Shown here: one piece after another, positions 7,727-16,324 of the stretch
Layout of the letters: every line of letters begins with the position of its first letter
Numbering within the stretch: the first letter of the stretch is position 1
Assembly: GCA_004297725.1 (NCBI GenBank)
Contig: SCUS01000158.1
Coordinates: 1-59,642 of the forward strand
Reading direction: 5' to 3'
Origin: Myxococcaceae bacterium
Lineage (GTDB): Bacteria; Myxococcota_A; Polyangia; Polyangiales; Ga0077539
Length of the DNA: 59,642 nucleotides
Translations under genes and position numbers: made by a program
The notes under the pieces: model-generated
Database searches by the model: none
The model's input: the letters and a program-made list of their open reading frames with translations, nothing else
Told to the model about the DNA's origin: nothing

Positions 7727-10700
7727 ATGACCGACCCGGCGCCCTCCCCCGTGCTGCCTGCCTTTGACGTCGAGCGCCTCCGCGTGTCGGCCGAGCGACG
7801 CCTCTCCACGGCGATGGAGGCCTTCACGGAGTTCGCCGGGCTGCGAGAGGCCCTCCGCCCCGCCTCACCCGACGCGCTGCGCCCCCGGCTGATGGCCGAT
7901 GCCGAACGACTCTCCGAGGCGATGGCCCCGGACACCTGGTCCCTCGCCCACGCCGCTCGCCGGGCGCTGCGCCTCGAACGCCCGATGGAGATCTACCTCT
8001 CGAGCGACCGAGAGCGCGCCGCCGTCCACGCCATCGAAGAGCCCGTGGTGCTCGATATCCCCGGGCGTCTGCTGCCCCTCCTCGACCGCGGCGCGACGGT
8101 CGCCGCCTTCGGCCACGAGCTCGGCCACTACCTCGCTCACGGACCGTGGATCCCCCACGGCAACGCCTGCCTCGCGGCCGAGCTCGTCGCCCGCCACGCG
8201 GGTGCCTCCAGCGCGCTCTCGGCCACCGCCGGCGCCCTCTCCCTGGCGATGGAGCTCACCGCCGATCGCTTCGCCCTCCTCGCGACCCGGGAGCTCACCG
8301 CCCTCCTCCGCCTGGAGATCACCGCGGCCACCTCGCTGCCCGGAGACGCCCTCACCTGGCACGCCGAGGCATGGCTCCTCCACGGGCGCGAGCTCATGGA
8401 GGCGCTGCTCTCGGGCCACGATCCCGACGCGGCGGGCGCAGGGCCCGAGCAGGCGGTGCGCTCCTGGGCCGCGTGGCTCTTCAGCGAGACCGCGGAGTAC
8501 CGCGCGCTCACCGGCAGGGGCCCCGGCTCCCGCAGCCTCGCCGAGGTCGACGCCCTCCTCGACCGAGCGCTCTCGCTCCCTTCGCTCCGCTTCGAGCGGC
8601 GCCTGCTCGACGCCCCTCCTCCCGAGCTCCACGAGTGCGCCCTCGCCTGCTGCGTGCTCGTCGCCTCGGCCGATGGCGAGCTCTCCGAGGTCGAGGCCGA
8701 CGCCCTCGAGCGGGTGTTCGAGCCGAGGGTCTCCGACTGGCGCTGGTACCTCGACCCCGCCAACGCCCGCGCCCGGCTGGCCGAGGTCTCACCGGTGCTT
8801 CGCGCCGCCGGAGCCGACTCCGCCCGCGCCCTCTTCCTGCTGGTGATGCACCTCGTCGCCGCCGACGGAGCCGTCTCCGAGGCCGAGGTCGCGAAGCTGC
8901 GCTCCTTCGGCGCCCTCCTCGGGGAGAGCGAGCTCTTCGAGGCGCTGCTCTCTGCGACGCTCCGCGCCCTCGGCGTCGATCACCCCGTCGACGAGTCCCC
9001 GGCCCGACCGCTGCCGCTGCCACCACGAAGCGGCGAGGCCGCGGAGGCGCTGCGGGCCTTCCTCAGCGGGGTCATCCGTCGACGAGGCGCGCAGACCACC
9101 CTGCGCAGGATGCTCCGTCTGGTCGGCGCCTCGGCGCCGTCACCCGAGGTGCTGCACTCTCTCTCCGCCGAGCTCGATCGCGCGGGCGTCACCGTCGACC
9201 CTCCGCTGGAGCACGGCGATCAGGACGCCGAGCGCGCCCTCCGTCCTCCCGCCGCGCCCGCTCCCCCGACGCCCGTGAGAGTGGCCCGCCGCGACGCCTC
9301 GGTGCTCCCCGAGGAGCGCGCCCGACTGCTGCGCGCGGTGACCTCCCTGCGCGACGAGCTCGTCTCCGGCGACGGACGCAGCCCCGCGGTGCGCCTCCAC
9401 CGCCCCCGCCCCGGCCGCAGCATGGACCTTCACGAGCTCGACGGGCTCTCCACCGGCCTCGCCGAGCGCACCCTCGCCCAGCTCCGCGACGGCCGGCGCG
9501 CCCGCCTGGTCGACGCCTCCGAGGCGGGCTCTCACGAGGGAGGACAGCGCCTCGCCGAGGCCCTTCTGCGCCTCGACCGCGACGCCCGGCAGCGCGCCGA
9601 GGAGACCGGAGCGAGAGACCTCGCGGTGGGTCACCCCTTCCTCGCGGGCGTGGTGCAGGGCTACCTGGTGCGCGGTCCGCTGGTGCTGCACCCGGTCACG
9701 CTGGAGCGGGACGCGCGCGGCGCCCGGGGCTTCGCGCTCTCGCCGGTGAAGGACGAGCCGCCCATCGTCAACATCGCGCTCCTCCGGCTGCTCTTCTCGA
9801 AGAAGGGATACGCCTTCACCGACGCCTTCGCGGAGGCCCTCGACGCCGCCGCGGCGGACCCTTCGCGCAGCGTCGAGGCCATCCTCGAGACGCTCACCCA
9901 GGTGGGGCTCAGCGCCGCCCGAGCGCCGAGCGCCCTCGCGCCCTTCCGAGACCGCGCCGACGAGCTCTCCCTCTGGACCGGCGACCGACTGGAGATCGAG
10001 GAGTGCGCCGTGCTCGGCCTCTTCCCCCAGTCCGACAGCGACCTGCTCCAGGACTACGACGCGCTGCTCACCGCCCTCGCCGACCCCGCCGCGGACCCCG
10101 GCGCCGTGCTCGGCTGCGCCGCCACGCTGCTCCCGGCGGAGATGAGGGCGAGCCTCCAGCCCGAGCCCATCGCCGCGGCGGAGGCGCCCGTCGACCCCGA
10201 CGACGCGCCGATCGGGACGGTGCTCTACGCCGATCCCAGCCAGCGGGCGGTGCTGCGCCGAGCGGCCACCGAGCGCGCCCTGGTGATCGACGGTCCGCCC
10301 GGCACCGGCAAGAGCCAGGTGATCGTGAACCTCGTCGCCGAGGCCCTCGCCCGGGGAGAGCGCGTGGCCGTGGTGTGCGAGAAGCGCGCGGCCCTCGACG
10401 TGGTCGCGCAGCGGGCCCAGTCCGTCGGGCTGCGCCACGCGATGGCCCTGGTGCACGACGTCTTCGACGACCGCAAGGGCCTCTACGCGCAGCTCACCGC
10501 CCGCCTGGAGGAGACCACCACCCGCTCCCTCGACGCCGCCGCCGCCGCGCGGGTGGTGCAGGACTCACGGCGCATCGAGCGCTCCCTCACCGACCGGGGC
10601 GCCGCCCTGGGCCAGGTGGCCGAAGGCAGCGCGCTCACCGCGGGCCAGCTCCACGTCCTCGCCTCGGGCCTCGATGCGCCCCTGGTCGACCTCCCCGCGG

Positions 10701-13579
10701 GCCTCGCGCGGGTGCCCGAGAGCGCGCTCGAAGCCCTCGCCGACTCGCTCCTCGCGCTGCGCCCCTTCGCCGACCTCTACGACCCGCAGAACCCCTGGGC
10801 GACGGTGCAGCGCCCCACCTACGCCGACCTCGACGCCCGCGCCGTGGCGGCCCTCCGAGACGCCCTCTCCCACGCGCTCGGCGCGGCGCAGGAGCTGGAG
10901 TCGCTCGCGGCCCGAAGCCCCGTCGGCCCGGCGGAGCTCCTGAGGCTCCGCGGAGCGCTCGACGAGGCCCTCGCCCTGCAGCCCGAGCTCGCCGCCTCGC
11001 CCTCGCCTTCGCTGCTGCTCCCGCTGGCCGAAGGGCTCGCTCGACAGCCCGCCGCCCTGGCCGCCGCCCACGAGGCCATCGCGGCGTGGCGCGCGCAGTC
11101 CGAGTTCCTCGCCCGGAGCCCTGGCCGCGTCGAGCTCGACCTCGACCCCGAGGCGCAGCGCTCCCTCGCGGTCGTCCACGCGTGGGCGGGCCGGCCGGGT
11201 CGCTTCGTCGTGGGCGCCTGGTGGAGCGCCCGCGGAGCGCTGCGCGACGCCCTCGTGAAGGCATGGCCCGAGCGCTCGGCGGCGGAGTTCGACCGGGCCT
11301 TCCTCGACGAGCTGCGCGCCCGCGTCGACGCGACGGCGGCGTGGAGACGGCTCGACCAGGCCCTGGAGATGCTGGGCCTCGGGCACGCGCGACCGGCCAC
11401 CGTGGAGGCAGGCGTCGAGGTGCTTCGGGCGCTGGAGCTCACGCTTCCGCTGGGGCAACGCCTCGCCGCGCTGATGCCGGGGCTGCTGCAGGCGCAGGCG
11501 TGGCCGGGCGCCAGCGCAGGGGCTGCCGGGTGGTCGGCCGTGATCGCCGAGCGGCGCTCGCTGGTGGCGCTCGCCGAGCGGGCGCGGGGGGCGGTGGCGG
11601 CGCTGGGAGGGAGGTTCCCGTGGCTGGGCGCGCAGCCCGGGGCGGAGGTGCTGGCGGCGACGCTTGCGGCGTGGGCGAAGGACGGCGCGCGCCTCTCGGA
11701 CGGCGACCGCGCGATGGCGCAGGCGAGGCAGCGCTCGCCCGACGCCGCGGCGCTGCTCACGGCCATGATGGGAGCGCTGCGGTCGGCGGAGCCTGGGACC
11801 TGGCGAGACGCCCTGGTGCGAGGGTGGGCCACGGCGCGCATCGCCCGGCTGGAGGGCGCGACGACGGCGCTCACCGAGCGGGATCAGCCGACGCCGTGGG
11901 GAGACTCCGATGGGGCGGGCCGGGCGCTGGCGGCGCTCTACGACCAGGCGGCGGCGCTCGAGGCGCAGCGGGTGGCGGCGCGGCTCGACGAGCTCGCGGT
12001 GCTGCGGGCGGCGCCTGCGCAGCGGGGACGGCGGCGCACGGTGGACCAGGGCCCGCGCGAGGCGATGCTCAAGGAGGGGCGCAAGCAGCGGAGCGTGATG
12101 CCGCTGCGCACCTTCGCCCGGCGCTTCGCGGGCGCGGGGCTGCTGGACGTGCTCCCGGTGTGGCTGCTGTCCCCAGAGACGATGACGGTGCTCTTTCCCC
12201 AGGAGGCGCTCTTCGACCTGGTGGTCTTCGACGAGGCCTCGCAGTGCACGGTGGAGAGCGGGCTGCCGGTGCTGCTGCGCGCGAGGCGGGTGCTGGTGGT
12301 GGGCGACGAGCAGCAGATGCCGCCGACGTCGTTCTTCACGGCGGCGCCGGGCGGGGAGAGCGACGACGAGTCGCCCGCGTCGAGGTCCGTGAGGGAGCTG
12401 CTCGGGGCCGAGTCGCTGCTGTCCCTGGCGCGCACCCGGCTGGAGCGCGTCGGGCTGGAGTGGCACTACCGCTGCCGCCACGAGGAGCTCATCGCGTTCT
12501 CCAACCACGCGATGTACGAGGGTTCGCTGCGCACCATCCCCTCCACGGGATCGCCCTCGGCGCCCCCGTCGATGCGCTGGGTCGCGGTGCCCGACGGGTC
12601 CTACGAGGGGGGCCGCAACCCCGCCGAGGCCCGCCAGGTGGTGGAGGTGATCGCCGAGCTCCTGGGCCGCGAGGGCGCGCCGACCGTAGGCGTGGTGACC
12701 TTCAACCTGCCGCAGCGGGGCGCGGTGCTCGACGCGGTCGACGCGAGGCGCGAGGCCGACCCGGACTTCGCGCGGCGGTGGGACGCGGCGATGGCCCGCG
12801 AGCGCATCGACGAGCGGCCCTTCGTGAAGAACCTCGAGAGCGTGCAGGGCGACGAGCGCGACGTGATCGTGTTCTCGACGGGCCACGCCCCGGTGGAGCG
12901 CACCATGGGAAGTCGTCCGCCGGAGCGGTACGTGCCGGCGCGCTTCGGTCCGCTGGGGCTGCGCGGCGGAGAGCGGCGCCTGAACGTGGCGATCTCCCGG
13001 GCGCGCGTGGAGTGCGTGGTGGTGGCGTCCTTCGAGCCGTCGATGCTCTCCGTGGCCGGGGTGAGCCACGATGGACCGCGGCTCTTCAAGGCCTTCCTGG
13101 AGTACGCGTGGCACGTCTCTCACGGCCGTCGTCCGCAGGCCGCCGACGTGCTCGACCGGGTGCGGGGGCGCACCCTCGAGCGACGGGCGAGAGGCGCCGC
13201 GCCGACGGTGCGGGGCTGGCTCCCGCTGCGGGTGCAGGTGGCGTCCGCGCTGCAGGCCATGGGGCTCGCGGTGGAGCTCGACGTGGGCGCCTCGAGCGCG
13301 CGCGTCCCGGTGGCGGTCGTCGACCCGACGGACCCGGGGCGCTACCGGCTCGCGGTGCTCTGCGACGAGGGCGACGACGCGGCGGAGGCCTTCGAGCGCT
13401 GGGTGCACCGCCCGAGGGTGCTCGCGATGCGAGGCTGGACGGTGCTCACCGTCGACGCCCGCCGCTGGGACCGCGATCGCCAGGCGGTGCTCGCGGAGAT
13501 CGCGGCGGCGGTCAGGCCGACGGATCCTGCGGAGGGAGCTCGTTCGTCGGCGCCGCAGGGCGGCGACGGAAGAGCGTGA
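7727..13579 (+). CDS. Giant fusion: M48-like metallopeptidase + TerB-like + DUF4011 + SF1 helicase + nuclease-fold tail
   Basis: 1,950 residues from ATG 7727. Domains in order: an M48-like zinc peptidase with HELGH at 130-134 and a candidate third ligand in MELTAD (E176). Two TerB-like helical segments at about 300-345 and 365-410 contain ASADGELSEVEAD and AADGAVSEAEV. A DUF4011-like region at about 600-720 contains RGPLVLHPVTLER. The SF1 helicase has Walker A GPPGTGKS at 856-863, Walker B DEAS at 1502-1505, GDEQQMPP from 1526, a VQGDERD motif at 1706-1712 and NVAISRAR at 1753-1760. The tail at about 1835-1945 resembles the Vsr-like/MTES_1575 restriction-endonuclease fold, but its catalytic positions look lost (P1861 and L1878 in place of the usual acidic residues). 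DUF4011-helicase-nuclease proteins recur in defence islands. The peptidase and TerB additions are unusual. Confidence 0.88.
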   Translation: MTDPAPSPVLPAFDVERLRVSAERRLSTAMEAFTEFAGLREALRPASPDALRPRLMADAERLSEAMAPDTWSLAHAARRALRLERPMEIYLSSDRERAAVHAIEEPVVLDIPGRLLPLLDRGATVAAFGHELGHYLAHGPWIPHGNACLAAELVARHAGASSALSATAGALSLAMELTADRFALLATRELTALLRLEITAATSLPGDALTWHAEAWLLHGRELMEALLSGHDPDAAGAGPEQAVRSWAAWLFSETAEYRALTGRGPGSRSLAEVDALLDRALSLPSLRFERRLLDAPPPELHECALACCVLVASADGELSEVEADALERVFEPRVSDWRWYLDPANARARLAEVSPVLRAAGADSARALFLLVMHLVAADGAVSEAEVAKLRSFGALLGESELFEALLSATLRALGVDHPVDESPARPLPLPPRSGEAAEALRAFLSGVIRRRGAQTTLRRMLRLVGASAPSPEVLHSLSAELDRAGVTVDPPLEHGDQDAERALRPPAAPAPPTPVRVARRDASVLPEERARLLRAVTSLRDELVSGDGRSPAVRLHRPRPGRSMDLHELDGLSTGLAERTLAQLRDGRRARLVDASEAGSHEGGQRLAEALLRLDRDARQRAEETGARDLAVGHPFLAGVVQGYLVRGPLVLHPVTLERDARGARGFALSPVKDEPPIVNIALLRLLFSKKGYAFTDAFAEALDAAAADPSRSVEAILETLTQVGLSAARAPSALAPFRDRADELSLWTGDRLEIEECAVLGLFPQSDSDLLQDYDALLTALADPAADPGAVLGCAATLLPAEMRASLQPEPIAAAEAPVDPDDAPIGTVLYADPSQRAVLRRAATERALVIDGPPGTGKSQVIVNLVAEALARGERVAVVCEKRAALDVVAQRAQSVGLRHAMALVHDVFDDRKGLYAQLTARLEETTTRSLDAAAAARVVQDSRRIERSLTDRGAALGQVAEGSALTAGQLHVLASGLDAPLVDLPAGLARVPESALEALADSLLALRPFADLYDPQNPWATVQRPTYADLDARAVAALRDALSHALGAAQELESLAARSPVGPAELLRLRGALDEALALQPELAASPSPSLLLPLAEGLARQPAALAAAHEAIAAWRAQSEFLARSPGRVELDLDPEAQRSLAVVHAWAGRPGRFVVGAWWSARGALRDALVKAWPERSAAEFDRAFLDELRARVDATAAWRRLDQALEMLGLGHARPATVEAGVEVLRALELTLPLGQRLAALMPGLLQAQAWPGASAGAAGWSAVIAERRSLVALAERARGAVAALGGRFPWLGAQPGAEVLAATLAAWAKDGARLSDGDRAMAQARQRSPDAAALLTAMMGALRSAEPGTWRDALVRGWATARIARLEGATTALTERDQPTPWGDSDGAGRALAALYDQAAALEAQRVAARLDELAVLRAAPAQRGRRRTVDQGPREAMLKEGRKQRSVMPLRTFARRFAGAGLLDVLPVWLLSPETMTVLFPQEALFDLVVFDEASQCTVESGLPVLLRARRVLVVGDEQQMPPTSFFTAAPGGESDDESPASRSVRELLGAESLLSLARTRLERVGLEWHYRCRHEELIAFSNHAMYEGSLRTIPSTGSPSAPPSMRWVAVPDGSYEGGRNPAEARQVVEVIAELLGREGAPTVGVVTFNLPQRGAVLDAVDARREADPDFARRWDAAMARERIDERPFVKNLESVQGDERDVIVFSTGHAPVERTMGSRPPERYVPARFGPLGLRGGERRLNVAISRARVECVVVASFEPSMLSVAGVSHDGPRLFKAFLEYAWHVSHGRRPQAADVLDRVRGRTLERRARGAAPTVRGWLPLRVQVASALQAMGLAVELDVGASSARVPVAVVDPTDPGRYRLAVLCDEGDDAAEAFERWVHRPRVLAMRGWTVLTVDARRWDRDRQAVLAEIAAAVRPTDPAEGARSSAPQGGDGRA

Positions 13580-14057
13580 AGATCGACCGCGCGGAGGCTC
13601 CTGGCGTGATGCGAGGCAGCAGCACGAAGTGGGAGAAGGTCAGGATGATCGCCGGGATCGCGTACATCCCGTAGGTCAGCAGGGTGTCGGCGATGGGGGC
13701 GGACGCGTACGGCGACGGTCGGCGAGCGTCCGAGATCGCATGCCAGGCGATGGCTGCCGCGGTGAGGCCCCAGTAGATGGCGAGCGACCAGTGCCTGTGC
13801 GAGGGCGGCATCAGGACGACGACGAGCTTCGCCAGCAGGCAGATGGCGACGCAGCCCACCCAGATGACCGGCCCCAGGAAGAAGAACGCGATCACGGCGC
13901 AGGCGGTGGCGCCCGAGGTCCCGCCGTTCGCCATCGGCCAGAGCACGAGGAGGGAGAGGTAGACCAGCGCCGCGGCCAGCAGCGCCTCGAAGAGGCAGAG
14001 CCCCAGATAGCCGAGCAGTCGCTTCCAGAACGACGGAACCGCCATGCGAACCTCCAT
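13512..14057 (-). CDS. Multi-pass membrane protein of unknown function
   Basis: 181 residues with four hydrophobic helices: LGYLGLCLFEALLAAALVYL, TACAVIAFFFLGPVIWVGCV plus following residues, WSLAIYWGLTAAAIAWHAI and YGMYAIPAIILTFSHFVLL. The C-tail is basic and proline-rich. No family is recognised. The start could be 14057 (MEVRMAVPS) or the internal ATG at 14045 (MAVPS). A TAGCGT hexamer (14064-14069, minus strand) would leave 6 or 18 bases to these starts. The 3' end overlaps the end of the convergent peptidase-helicase gene by 68 bases. Confidence 0.7.
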   Translation of the reverse strand: MEVRMAVPSFWKRLLGYLGLCLFEALLAAALVYLSLLVLWPMANGGTSGATACAVIAFFFLGPVIWVGCVAICLLAKLVVVLMPPSHRHWSLAIYWGLTAAAIAWHAISDARRPSPYASAPIADTLLTYGMYAIPAIILTFSHFVLLPRITPGASARSIFTLFRRRPAAPTNELPPQDPSA

Positions 14058-14130
14058 CAGGTCACGCTAGGTCACATCACGGCCGACCGGCGCGCAACCC
14101 CGGCCCACAGCGGGGCTTGATCCCCCTCCG

Positions 14131-15512
<1,382 letters not shown>

Positions 15513-15516
<4 letters not shown>

Positions 15517-16292
15517 AGCGAGAGCTCGAGCGACACCGGGCAGTGGTCGCTCCCCCGCTGGTCGGGGTGGATCTGCGCGTCCTTCACCTTCCCCACGAGC
15601 CCTTCGCTCACCAGGAAGATGTCGATCCTCCAGCCGACGTTCTTCGCTCGGGCGGCCCCCCGCTGCGACCACCAGGTGTAGAGCCCCTTCTCCCCCGGGT
15701 GCCGCTCGCGAAACACGTCCCTCAGCCCGGCGGCGAGGTAGCCCCGGAAGTCCTCGCGCTCCTCGTCGGTGAAGCCCGCGGTCATGCGGTTGCTCTTCGG
15801 GTTGGCGAGGTCGATCTCCTCGGGCGCCACGTTGAGGTCGCCCACCACCACGACGTTCTCCCCGCGCGCCACGCGGTCCTTGCAGAGCTTCGCGAGATCC
15901 TGCGCGAAGGCCCGCTTGTAGGGCAGGCGCACCAGGCCCGCGGAGGCGTTGGGGAAATAGCCCGCGATGAAGGTGAGCCCCGGGGCCTCGCTCACGATCA
16001 TCCGCCCCTCCACGTCGTAGGCCTCGATGCCGATGCCCCGGGTGTGCTTGAACCCGAGGCCCTTGCGGCTGAGCGTCGCGGAGCCCGAGTAGCCCTTCTT
16101 CGAGCTCGCCGGAAACCAGCAGACCTCGTGCTTGCGGGTGAGCTCGTCGCGCGTCACGAGGTCGAGCTCCTCCCACTCGACCCGAACCTCCTGGAGCGAA
16201 AGCAGATCCGGGTCTACGGCCTCGAACCAGTCGAGGAAGCCCGTCTTCAGCGACGAGCGGAAGCCGTTGACGTTCCAGCTCACGATCTTCAT
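15513..16292 (-). CDS. xth: Exodeoxyribonuclease III (AP endonuclease, ExoA/Xth type)
   Basis: 259 residues, the normal length for the family. Exonuclease-endonuclease-phosphatase motifs are complete: SWNVNG at 5-10, metal-ligand Glu in LQEVR (E35), GDLNVAPEEIDLANP near 150, the WRIDIFLVS segment, and the C-terminal SDHCPV catalytic Asp-His. The enzyme cleaves abasic sites and removes 3' blocks in base-excision repair. TATCGT (16301-16306, minus strand) lies 8 bases before the ATG, so a leaderless message is likely. The stop codon overlaps the GTG start of a Ser/Thr kinase, an unusual partner for a repair gene. Confidence 0.95.
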
Positions 16293-16300
16293 GGCCGCGG

Positions 16301-16316
16301 ACGATAGCGGTACCCT
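16301..16316. promoter_or_regulatory. Back-to-back -10 boxes of the divergent xth and flavoenzyme genes
   Basis: The 32-base divergent gap (16293-16324) holds TATCGT on the minus strand (16301-16306, 8 bases from the xth ATG) and TACCCT on the plus strand (16311-16316, 8 bases from the GTG at 16325). Only four bases separate the two hexamers. Any -35 contacts must lie inside the opposite coding region. Confidence 0.45.
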
Positions 16317-16324
16317 CGCGCCCC

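Noticed and set aside
10565..13408. 947-codon open frame on the minus strand
   Set aside because: It is antisense to the helicase fusion, whose motifs are clear in the other frame.
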